Assembly: GCA_964511535.1 (NCBI GenBank)
Contig: CAZEFW010000030.1
Coordinates: forward strand, 1 to 64,000
Length of the DNA: 64,000 bases
Origin: CAZCFB01 sp964511535
Lineage (GTDB): Bacteria; Myxococcota_A; Polyangia; GCA-2747355; CAZCFB01
Direction: 5' to 3'
Position 1 is the stretch's first letter, and every line of letters begins with the position of its first letter. Position numbers and translations under genes: made by a program. Positions 26,447-34,147 of this stretch are shown here, piece after piece. The notes beneath the pieces were generated by a model, which was given only the letters and a program-made list of their open reading frames with translations, made no database searches and was not told where the DNA came from.

Positions 26447-28528
26447 TCACTCCCTCGGCGACATGGCCACCACCGGCTGGACGCGGGTGGCGATGGTGGC
26501 CGGGTAGAGGGTGGCCAGCAGGCTCACCAACACGATGGCGGCCAGGCCCACGATGACGTTGCCCGCCCCCACCTCGGGGTAGAGCCGCGGGCCGGCGAAC
26601 AGGAACACGAGCACGTCGGCCGGGGCGGGCAGCCCCACCTTGCCGAGCCAGGAGACGAGGGCCGCGCCCAGCGCCCCGCCCAGGCCGCCCGACAGCAGCC
26701 CCAGCAGCATGGTCTCCAGCAAAAAGAGCCGGCGCACCAGGGAGGCCTGGGCGCCGATGGCGCGCATGGTGCCGATCTCCATGGTGCGCTCCAGGGTGGC
26801 CATGACCATGGTGTTGTTGATGATCACCAGGGCCACCAGGAAGATGATGCCGATTGCCACGAACAGGATCACGCGCACCAGCACCACCATCTGACCCACC
26901 ATGCCCGAGGCCTGCTTCCAGTCCACGGCCTGGAGCTTCAGGCCAGCCTTGTCGGTGGCGGCGATGATCGCCTCGCGGGCCGCGGGGATCATCTTGATGT
27001 CGTCCAGCACCACCGCCGCGTGCATGGCCAGCCCCTTGTTGATGAGCGCCGGGTCGAAGCTGCTGGATACGCCCGCCTTGCCCGCGCCGGACAGGTCCAC
27101 CCCGGCGAACTCGTCGAACCCGTCGCCCGCGTCGGTCTCGTCCTCCACGCCCCCGGCCCCGCCGCCGAACAGCGCGTCCTCGGCGTCGTCCCGGCCCACG
27201 TCCTGCAGCCCCACCTGTTTCTTGATTCCGGCCAGCTCCTTGCGCTTGTCCGGCGTCATGTGGCCGTAAAGATCACGGTAGGTCATGATGTCCATCAGGC
27301 TGTGGGCGCCGGCCAGGTCCGAGCGCTCCAGCCCCTTGAAGCCGAAGGTGCCCCACACCTTGACGTTGGCCGACTTGATGGTGCCCGAGCGGGTGTAGGC
27401 CCGCAGGGTGATCACCTCGCCCACCTTGAACAGGTAGAGCCGCAGCATCGGCGCGATCTCGTCGAAGAAGAACTTGCGCCGGGTCGCGAGGTTGTCGTCG
27501 TCCACCTTCAATAACTGCTGCACCAGCTCGTCCACGCTCCCCTTGGCCCCCGGCATCAGCTTGCGCAGCCTGGCGCTCAGCTCCCTGGCCTGATCCACCT
27601 GCAGCTGGAAGGTGATGCGCCGGTACTGGCGCACCATGCGCTGCACCCGCCCCGTCATCACGGGGTCGCCCTCGATGCGCTTGCCCTTCTCGGTGACCTC
27701 CCGGTGCAGGCGGTCGAGGTAGCGAGCAACCGGGTTGCGCAGGCGCTTGTCGTAGAACTTCTGGTTGATCAGCACCCCCCGCTCCCCCACCGGGGGCATC
27801 TGGCCCGAGACCAGCTCGAACTGGCCGAAGTGCTCGGCGAACTTGTGCATGTCGGTGCCGATGACCTGCAGGAAGTAGCCCTCGTTTTCGTCCACCAGCG
27901 GCGCGACCTTGGTGTCGAGGTACATCACGCCGGGGCCGTGGTCCTGCTTCACCTCGGCCCAGAACTCGTCGGTGCGCACCCGGTCCACCAGGGCGATGTT
28001 CTTGTCCAGCTTCTCGTGGTCGCGCATGGTCTTCTTGCGCCGCTGCAGCTCCTGGCGCAGCAGGTCGGCCATGGCGCGGATGCGCGTCGCCACCAGCGCC
28101 GCGCCGGCCTGGTCCCCTGCCTCGTACGACTTGCGCAGCCGCTCGATGGCGTGGTCCAGCTCCGACGCGCTGTAGATGTCGAACACGTCCATGCCCATGG
28201 GCAGCACCGCCTTGACCCCGGGCACCGTCTCGATGGCGGCCTTCACCCTGGAAAAATCGGTCATCACGCCCAGGTCGTCGGCGCCCATGAACCCGGAGCC
28301 GAACAATGCCAGGTCGTCCCGGGCGTCCCTGGAGTAGACCTGCAGGTGGCCAGAGACGCTCTGGGTGATGCTGCGGGCCATGGCCTTGTCGATGCCGTCG
28401 AGCACCGAGGTGCCGAGCACCACCAAAAAGGTGCCGAACAGGATGAGCAGGCCCACCAGGGCGTTCTTGCCCCAGTGGCTCCACAGGTTGCGCCAGGCCA
28501 TGGCGGCCAGCATGCGGAAGGTGCCCAT
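26447..28528 (-). CDS. Large FtsX/MacB-type ABC transporter permease
   Basis: 693 aa from ATG 28528, which shares one base with the ATPase stop (TGATG); the open frame beyond it is a shadow. It has an N-terminal helix (NALVGLLILFGTFLVVLG), three C-terminal helices and the core TLERTMEIGTMRAIGAQASLVRRLFLLET. The periplasmic insert is ~500 residues, roughly twice that of LolC or MacB, with helical, charged segments and an acidic Gly-rich loop (GGGAGGVEDETDAGD). The large insert may dock the LolA-like protein or reach further towards the barrel. Confidence 0.88.
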   Translation of the reverse strand: MGTFRMLAAMAWRNLWSHWGKNALVGLLILFGTFLVVLGTSVLDGIDKAMARSITQSVSGHLQVYSRDARDDLALFGSGFMGADDLGVMTDFSRVKAAIETVPGVKAVLPMGMDVFDIYSASELDHAIERLRKSYEAGDQAGAALVATRIRAMADLLRQELQRRKKTMRDHEKLDKNIALVDRVRTDEFWAEVKQDHGPGVMYLDTKVAPLVDENEGYFLQVIGTDMHKFAEHFGQFELVSGQMPPVGERGVLINQKFYDKRLRNPVARYLDRLHREVTEKGKRIEGDPVMTGRVQRMVRQYRRITFQLQVDQARELSARLRKLMPGAKGSVDELVQQLLKVDDDNLATRRKFFFDEIAPMLRLYLFKVGEVITLRAYTRSGTIKSANVKVWGTFGFKGLERSDLAGAHSLMDIMTYRDLYGHMTPDKRKELAGIKKQVGLQDVGRDDAEDALFGGGAGGVEDETDAGDGFDEFAGVDLSGAGKAGVSSSFDPALINKGLAMHAAVVLDDIKMIPAAREAIIAATDKAGLKLQAVDWKQASGMVGQMVVLVRVILFVAIGIIFLVALVIINNTMVMATLERTMEIGTMRAIGAQASLVRRLFLLETMLLGLLSGGLGGALGAALVSWLGKVGLPAPADVLVFLFAGPRLYPEVGAGNVIVGLAAIVLVSLLATLYPATIATRVQPVVAMSPRE

Positions 28529-29235
28529 CAGGCCTGCGCCTCGTCGCCGGCGGCGGTGTCGTCGGCGATGCTGCCGTCGACGATATTGATCACCCGGCGG
28601 GCCTGCTCCATCACCCGGGGGTCGTGGGAGGAGAAGATGAAGGTGGTCTCCCGCTCCCGGTTCAGCTTCTTCATCAGCTCGATGACCGACATGCCGGTGG
28701 CGGAGTCGAGGTTCGCCGTGGGCTCGTCGGCCAGCACGATGCTCGGCAGGGTGACCAGGGCCCGGGCGATGGCCACGCGCTGGCGCTGGCCGCCGGACAT
28801 CTGGTTGGGGCGCTGGTGGATCAGATCGCTCAGCCCCACCAGCCCGAGCATCTCCTCCACCCGCTCCTTGCGCTGGGCGGCCGAGTGGCGCCGCTGCAGC
28901 AGCAGCGGGAACTCCACGTTCTGGGCCGCGGTGAGCACCGGGATCAGGTTGAAGGTCTGGAAGATGAAGCCGAGCTTCTCCAGCCGCAGCTTGGTGCGCG
29001 CCTTGTCGTTGAGCCCGGAGGTGGCCTTGCCGTCGATGATCACCTCCCCCTCGGTGGGCACGTCCACGCAGCCCACCATGTTGAGCAGGGTGGTCTTCCC
29101 GCTGCCCGACGGCCCGGCGATGACCGTGAACTCGCCCTTGTTGATGGTGAGATCGAGGTCGTTCAGGGCCCGCACGGTGAGGTCGCCAAGCGGGTACACC
29201 TTGGCCACGCACTTGAGTTCGACCATGTTCTCCAT
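28528..29235 (-). CDS. LolD/MacB-type ABC transporter ATPase
   Basis: 235 aa from ATG 29235, which has GAGGAG 7 nt upstream. It has Walker A GPSGSGKTT (~41-49), Q-loop FIFQTFNLIP, signature MSGGQRQR, Walker B SIVLADEPTANLDS and switch His in FSSHDPRV. This is the compact LolD/FtsE class that powers mechanical extraction through FtsX-type permeases. It is the first gene of a five-gene operon, with a promoter and an 18-bp palindrome upstream. Confidence 0.93.
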   Translation of the reverse strand: MENMVELKCVAKVYPLGDLTVRALNDLDLTINKGEFTVIAGPSGSGKTTLLNMVGCVDVPTEGEVIIDGKATSGLNDKARTKLRLEKLGFIFQTFNLIPVLTAAQNVEFPLLLQRRHSAAQRKERVEEMLGLVGLSDLIHQRPNQMSGGQRQRVAIARALVTLPSIVLADEPTANLDSATGMSVIELMKKLNRERETTFIFSSHDPRVMEQARRVINIVDGSIADDTAAGDEAQA

Positions 29236-29341
29236 GGATGTCTCCTCAGGTTTCTGGGCCAGAAATGTAGCAGAGCCTGGCCCGTCAGGCGTGAACGGGA
29301 TCACCTGCTCTCAACTACCCCGCCGCGACCGGACCGGTTTC

Positions 29342-29387
29342 AGTATATGACCCGTGCAGGGGGGGATGTGTGACCATGCATGGTCAC
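29342..29387 (-). promoter_or_regulatory. Export-operon promoter with 18-bp palindrome
   Basis: On the minus strand TATACT (29347-29342) is a good -10 box about 107 nt before the ATPase start. Upstream, GTGACCATGCATGGTCAC (29370-29387) is a perfect palindrome centred about 43 bp before the predicted transcription start. That is close to where class II activators bind, and no good -35 box is present. This suggests activator dependence. The protein that would bind is unknown. Confidence 0.5.
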
Positions 29388-29417
29388 GCGCCGCCGGGCG
29401 AGGCGCAAGCCGTCATC

Positions 29418-32162
29418 TCAGCGGCAGCCGAACGCGCTGGCGAAGGCCGCGTCCTCGTCCTGCACCGCGCCGTGGCCGGGGCACTGCCCGAAGCTCACCT
29501 GGGCGTTTCGGGTCACTGTGCAGAGGGCGTCGTTGGTGCAGGAACCGCTGGGATCGCAGGAGCAAGGGTGGCCGGGCCCGCGCGTCTTGGCCATGCCGAT
29601 GGCGCGCGCGATGGAGAAGATGGTCTCGTTGGCCATGCCCTTGGGCCCCATGGCGGCGCTGGCGATGCCCTCGAACAGCACGATCACGTCGTTCTTGATC
29701 CTGTCGCCGCAGTCATGGTGCACCATGCCGAGCAGCGCGCCGCGGTCCACGCCGGCGAAGACCACCATCATGTAGTCCACGGCGGGGGGCGGGCGGGTGG
29801 TGGTGATACCCACGGCGTAGGGCGACAGGACCCTGGCCAGGTCGGTCTGGACGCCCACGATCCTCTTGACCCGGCCCGGATCGCTGGCGAGGAACTTGCC
29901 GTAGCTGGTGGTGGTCGAGACCAGGCTCGTGGCGCTCTTCGTGGCGTCGTCAAATCCCGCGGGGGCGCTGGTGAGGGTGACGCCGTCGAAGGCCAGGTAG
30001 ATGAAGGGCGGGCCGGTGGGCGGGCCCTTGGCAGGGCAGGCCCGGCCCTGGTCGCGCCCGCCGTCCGTGGCAGCGCCGGCCGCCTCGTCGGAGCAGCCGG
30101 CGGCGGCGCAGGCGAGCGTCAACATCAGCAGGGCCATGACGATGACGCGCGCGGTCCAGCCGCCGCCAGCCCCGGCGCTGCGCCGTCGACGAAGCAGCAG
30201 CGCCAGCAGCAGCGCCAGCCAGGGCGCCCCGGCGGCGCCGTGGTCGCTCGACGACCCGCCGGCTGCCAGAGCGCAGCCGCCCTCCACCTGGCACTGGCCC
30301 GCGGCGCAGGTCCCTTCCCCTTCGGCGCATGGGGCGCCGTCTGGCGAGAGGAGCTCGCCCGGGCAGTGTGGTGAGTCGCCGCTGCAGAGCTCCGGCGGGT
30401 CGCACTCCCCGCCGGCGGTGCGGCAGACGATGCCCCGCGGGTAGAACGCCTGCTCGGGGCAGCGGGCTGACTTCCCGGTGCACCGCTCCGCCTCGTCGCA
30501 CACCCCGGTGGATTCTCGACAGACGGCGGCGCCCGGCTTGAACCGGTCGGCGGGGCAAGTCCAGGAGGTGCCGTCGCAGGCCTCGGCCTGGTCGCATTGC
30601 CCTGCGGCGGGCCTGCACGTCGTGCCCGCGGGCCTGGAGGTGAACGACCAGGTCGACCCGTCGAAGCGATGCGCGCCGCAGCTCCGCAGGTCATTTCTTG
30701 TGCCGGAAAACGCCTTGAGGCAGACGTTGGCGCCGGCGATCTTGCTCGACAGGTCGGTCCAGGTGACGCCGTCCTGGCTCGCGTAGCTCTGGCCCGGCTG
30801 GGCAGCGGCCTTGCTGCTGTAGCCGCTGATGGGCACCTCCACCGGGATCGGCTTGTTGAACCCGGGGGTGGTGAGCTTGACCCCCACCGAGAACTTCCGG
30901 TTGGCCTTCAGGCTGATGCCGAGGGAGGCCAGGGGCACCGTGTGGTACCCCGCCACGGCCAGGGTGCCGCTGCGCGAGCCGAGCAGGGTCGCGCCCACGG
31001 GGCTGGCGCTGACGCCGTCGTACACGGACAGGGCGTAGGTCGTCTTCGGCGCCGCCGCGTAGAAGCTGACCGAGTGCAGCGGCTCGTCTGCCGCGGCGAC
31101 AAAGACGTTGGCCATCCAGGCCGTGGGCGCGTCGTAGCCCACGCTGTTGACCCAGCCCAGCGGGTCGTGCTGGTAGACCCGGCCGCCGCGCATGGGGCCC
31201 GTGGTGGCGGTGTAGGCCCAGTTGGTGGTGCCGATCATGCCGTCGTAGTAGGAGACATAGCCGTAGCCGCCATCGCCCCACTTGTCGCCCCAGCTGTTGC
31301 GGATGATCCACGCGCCGTCGCCGGGGGCGGAGGTTGCGAAGCCGTAGCCGTCGAAGTCGTCGTCCCAGCCCACCAGGTTGACCAGGTGGGTGCAGGTGGT
31401 GCCCTTGGGGTTGCGGTAAGACTTCCACACCTTCAGGTAATGCTCGGAGTCGTAGTGCAGGCAGGTGGCGATGGGCCCGTACGCCTTGATGGCGGCCTTG
31501 AGGTTGGCGTTGTCCAGCGGGCCGGCGCGGTCCGGGATGATCAACATCTGGGTGACGACCTTTCGATGGCGTAGCCCCTTGGGCGAATTGCACCCGGCCG
31601 TCCACTTGGGGTACGGGTCGTCGTTCTCCAGCACCGGGCCGGCCGCGCGGGCGAAGTAGGCCGCGGTCATCAGCGCGGTGCCGCCGTCCTGGGGCTGCAG
31701 GTCGAAGCCGTGGGCGCAGCGCAGGTTGTTCTCGGAGAAGTCCCAGCGCTCCCCGGGCAACAGCAGCCACTCCAGCGCGGCCACGGGCGGGAAGGTCCAG
31801 CACGACTGGTTCATGTTCTGCTTCTTGATCTCGGTGAAGCGGCCCGCATCGCGCAGGTCGTGCTTGCGCTCCAGCCCGGAGGCGGGCTGATCCATGGGTG
31901 GGGTGATCTCCAGCTGCACGCCGCGCATGTGGGACAGGTCCAGCGGGGCAGGGGGCACCGCGCGCGCGGGCGCGACGGCTCCGGCGCGCAGCTCCCGGTG
32001 CGCCAGGAACCGCGGCGCGAGGGGGGCCTGGAGCAGCGCCCGCGCGGGCCCGGCCCCCGGCTCGTCAGCCGGCGCCAGGTCCGGCGCGCAGCCGGCCACC
32101 AGCACTGCCAGCACGGCACAGCGCAACGGCCCCCGACGTTCACCTGCTCCTCCCCGGTTCAC
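29418..32162 (-). CDS. Papain-type protease with MYXO-CTERM-like tail, fused to a lipoprotein
   Basis: 914 aa from GTG 32162, chosen because it yields a lipoprotein signal ending LVAGC (Cys ~25); ATG 32279 is the longer option. It has a C1 peptidase domain with Cys in NQSCW (~121), His in CTHLVNLVGW (~259) and Asn in IIRNSWG (~289). A lectin-like domain follows (VYQHDPLGWVNSVGYD), then Cys-rich units (CDEAERCTGKSARC). Next is a MYXO-CTERM-like tail: Cys, hydrophobic helix, RRRR. Instead of stopping, the frame continues into a second lipoprotein signal (M676, ACAAAGC) and a ~200-residue domain resembling a metzincin-like fold without the zinc motif. ATG 30137 could start that part separately. 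Confidence 0.75.
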   Translation of the reverse strand: MNRGGAGERRGPLRCAVLAVLVAGCAPDLAPADEPGAGPARALLQAPLAPRFLAHRELRAGAVAPARAVPPAPLDLSHMRGVQLEITPPMDQPASGLERKHDLRDAGRFTEIKKQNMNQSCWTFPPVAALEWLLLPGERWDFSENNLRCAHGFDLQPQDGGTALMTAAYFARAAGPVLENDDPYPKWTAGCNSPKGLRHRKVVTQMLIIPDRAGPLDNANLKAAIKAYGPIATCLHYDSEHYLKVWKSYRNPKGTTCTHLVNLVGWDDDFDGYGFATSAPGDGAWIIRNSWGDKWGDGGYGYVSYYDGMIGTTNWAYTATTGPMRGGRVYQHDPLGWVNSVGYDAPTAWMANVFVAAADEPLHSVSFYAAAPKTTYALSVYDGVSASPVGATLLGSRSGTLAVAGYHTVPLASLGISLKANRKFSVGVKLTTPGFNKPIPVEVPISGYSSKAAAQPGQSYASQDGVTWTDLSSKIAGANVCLKAFSGTRNDLRSCGAHRFDGSTWSFTSRPAGTTCRPAAGQCDQAEACDGTSWTCPADRFKPGAAVCRESTGVCDEAERCTGKSARCPEQAFYPRGIVCRTAGGECDPPELCSGDSPHCPGELLSPDGAPCAEGEGTCAAGQCQVEGGCALAAGGSSSDHGAAGAPWLALLLALLLRRRRSAGAGGGWTARVIVMALLMLTLACAAAGCSDEAAGAATDGGRDQGRACPAKGPPTGPPFIYLAFDGVTLTSAPAGFDDATKSATSLVSTTTSYGKFLASDPGRVKRIVGVQTDLARVLSPYAVGITTTRPPPAVDYMMVVFAGVDRGALLGMVHHDCGDRIKNDVIVLFEGIASAAMGPKGMANETIFSIARAIGMAKTRGPGHPCSCDPSGSCTNDALCTVTRNAQVSFGQCPGHGAVQDEDAAFASAFGCR

Positions 32163-32426
32163 CCTTGCCAATATATCAGGGGGCGCTGGAGCGGCGGCGC
32201 GCGGTCGCGTCGTCGGAAATGTTGTCTGCACAACAAATCCAGGCGAGCCCCTTGCCAGGGCCTTGTAATCAAAGGACATATTTTCGATGGCGTGGTAGCG
32301 GGCCAGATCCGCGCGCCCCGGATGGGTATCCGAGAAAATCCTGAGATCCTGGCGGTTTGACGCTCCTCCTGCACAGGCACGGCGAATGCGTGCCCCTCCC
32401 CAGACATCCCTGAACTGAAAGGAGGC

Positions 32427-32681
32427 ATGACGAAGAAGAAGAAGGGGGCCCAGCAGGCGATGGCGCTCAACAGCAAGGGCAAAGTGGATCAGCTGGCCGA
32501 TCTGCTGGCCATGGCCATGCTCCGGGCGGGCTACACCCAGTTCATGGACGAGCGGGTGCTGCGGCCGCTGCGGGCGCGCAAGGAGGTGGGCGGCCGCGGC
32601 GCGAAGCTGGTGATGGAGGGCAGCCTGGACCGGGTGGCGCTGGTGGGCAAGGTGCCCCGGGTGGACTACACGCCGCCCTGA
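32427..32681 (+). CDS. Small basic hypothetical protein
   Basis: 84 aa, opening with a Lys-rich MTKKKKG. There is a helical middle (VDQLADLLAMAMLRAGYTQFMDERVLRPLRARKEVGG) and no signal peptide or membrane helix. AAAGGAGG precedes ATG with only one base of spacing, so ATG 32460 may be the real start. Its end overlaps the frame of the next small gene. Family unknown. Confidence 0.45.
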   Translation: MTKKKKGAQQAMALNSKGKVDQLADLLAMAMLRAGYTQFMDERVLRPLRARKEVGGRGAKLVMEGSLDRVALVGKVPRVDYTPP

Positions 32682-32701
32682 AAGGGGAGGAGCGCCAGCG
32701 C

Positions 32702-33088
32702 CTGAAGCAGGAGCATGCAGGCGCGAGCGAGGATTACGACCGCGCCGCGGCGGCCGCGCGGGTGCGGCACCTGCGGGTCTCGCTCATCCGGGCCAGGCGC
32801 GCGGCGCTGGCCGAGCTGCCGGACCACACGGGCAAGGCCAGGCGCGATGGTCTCGCCCCGGTCCGCGCGGCGCACACCGTCACCCGCTGCACCCTGGGCG
32901 CCACCCTGGTGGACGTGGGGCGCGGGGCCACCTCCTGGGCCTTCCGCGGGGTGCGCGAGGCGGCCGACCGCGGCGAGGCCGAGGACGCCCTGGTTACCGG
33001 CCTCGTGGGCGCGCTGCTGAGCAAGAGCCGCCTGCCGAGGGCGCGCATCACCACCACGCCCGCCGCGCCGAAGCACGCCTCGCGCTGA
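32702..33088 (+). CDS. Hypothetical protein without an ATG start
   Basis: About 128 aa if begun at CTG 32702, or 108 aa from GTG 32762. The frame is clearly coding: almost every codon ends in G or C and it opens with a helical KQEHAGASEDYDRAA. It is open back past the stop of the preceding gene, but no ATG exists in it. GGGGAGGAG at 32684-32692 is a strong ribosome site ~9 nt before the CTG. Either CTG is used, or the preceding gene shifts frame into this one. No family is recognised. Confidence 0.45.
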   Translation: MKQEHAGASEDYDRAAAAARVRHLRVSLIRARRAALAELPDHTGKARRDGLAPVRAAHTVTRCTLGATLVDVGRGATSWAFRGVREAADRGEAEDALVTGLVGALLSKSRLPRARITTTPAAPKHASR

Positions 33089-33118
33089 TGGGCGCCGGCG
33101 GCTGCTCGTCCCTTCAGG

Positions 33119-34096
33119 TCAGGGGCAGCCCTCGTACGTCAGCTTGTCCACGGTGAACTTGGTGGAGCTGGCTGGGATCAGGGTGGAGATGTAGGGCAGC
33201 TTCTTGTAGGTCAGGTCCTTCTTGTTGACGTCCAGGCTCAGCTTCTTGCCGTCCATGGTCAGGACCCAGCTGCCGTCCTGGAGGCGCTCGCAGCTGACGC
33301 TGTGGGCGTTGCTGCTGCCGGTCACGTATTTGCTGCGGGCCACATCCACCGCCGACTTGCCGCCGTCGTGGCGGGTGACCGAGACCTGCTTCGCGGGCGC
33401 ATAGTAGTTGCAGCTGTAGCCGATGCCGCGGGTCACCTTCGGGTTGGCGGGTAAGGGGGTCATGGTATTGCCGTACATCGCCCCGAGTCGGATCAGCCCG
33501 TTCATCGCCTTCGTCTTGTCTCCCGAGACGGTGGCCGAGATCAGGAACCGGGCGCCGTTGATGGGCGATGCCAGGGCCCGGTGGTGGCCGCCCTGGCCAG
33601 AAGAGCTGGTGCTGGTGTGTTTGTATACGCCGCCGCTGGCCGAGGGGATCTTGGTATAGCCGCTGGCGCTGTTCTTGAAGATCAGCGAGCCGGATACCCA
33701 GCCGCTCAGGTTATTGAAGTCGCTCCAGAAGCGCACGATGCACATGGCCATGTCCGGGATCATCTTGTCCGGGAGCATCTTGTCGGGGAGCATCTTGTCC
33801 GGCTTCGGCTTGGTCTTGTCCGGGAGCATCTTGTCCGGGAGCATCTTGTCCGGCTTCGGCTTGGTCTTGTCTGGCTTTGGCGCGTCCGGCAGGGCCACGT
33901 CTTTTTTTACCTTGCTGTCCGGCTTGGGCCCCTTGTCGGGCCTGGGGGCATCGGGCTTGGTGGTGCCCTTGTCGAGGCCAGCCTCGGCCGGGCCCTGGTC
34001 CTGGCCCGGGGGCGTCACGGAGTCCAGGTCATGGCTACAAGAGGCAAACAGCAACGACCCAACGCAGAGGGTCATGGTCACGGCATACGACTTCAT
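33119..34096 (-). CDS. Lipoprotein with PDKML repeats
   Basis: 325 aa from ATG 34096, about 10 nt after GGGAGGA; ATG 34105 is too close to it. The lipobox LLFASC is followed by SHDLDSVTPPG. A Pro/Asp/Lys spacer comes next, with PDKML repeated in a nested pattern (two PDKML, TKPK, two PDKML, PDKMI). The C-terminal ~190 residues resemble a concanavalin-like jelly roll (FNNLSGWVSGSLIFKNSASGY to FTVDKLTYEGC). It shares its leader with the lipoprotein at 36972. Probably surface exposed, with no catalytic motif. Confidence 0.75.
   Translation of the reverse strand: MKSYAVTMTLCVGSLLFASCSHDLDSVTPPGQDQGPAEAGLDKGTTKPDAPRPDKGPKPDSKVKKDVALPDAPKPDKTKPKPDKMLPDKMLPDKTKPKPDKMLPDKMLPDKMIPDMAMCIVRFWSDFNNLSGWVSGSLIFKNSASGYTKIPSASGGVYKHTSTSSSGQGGHHRALASPINGARFLISATVSGDKTKAMNGLIRLGAMYGNTMTPLPANPKVTRGIGYSCNYYAPAKQVSVTRHDGGKSAVDVARSKYVTGSSNAHSVSCERLQDGSWVLTMDGKKLSLDVNKKDLTYKKLPYISTLIPASSTKFTVDKLTYEGCP
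33760..33870. repeat. 15-bp tandem repeats in a lipoprotein gene
   Basis: A CATCTTGTCCGGGAG unit encoding PDKML on the minus strand repeats in tandem. The block is itself duplicated together with a CTTCGGCTTGGTCTTG segment. Such nested repeats change copy number easily. Confidence 0.7.
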
Positions 34097-34147
34097 GAAC
34101 TTCATTCCTCCCATCCGTGATGTCCCCACCCGGCGACACCTGACAGT

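Noticed and set aside
28529..29212. Upstream extension of the large permease frame to 921 aa
   Set aside because: It overlaps the ATPase gene out of frame. ATG 28528 starts directly before the first membrane helix and overlaps the ATPase stop.
29370..29387. Palindrome as a CRP site
   Set aside because: It has TGTGA and TCAC but with a 10-bp spacer instead of 6, so it does not fit CRP.
32666..33076. Minus-strand frame of 136 aa opposite the small gene pair
   Set aside because: Composition is shadow-like and the plus frame has the stronger third-position GC bias.
33760..33870. Regular repeats as a CRISPR array
   Set aside because: The units are translated in frame as PDKML and have no unique spacers. 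No cas gene is present.
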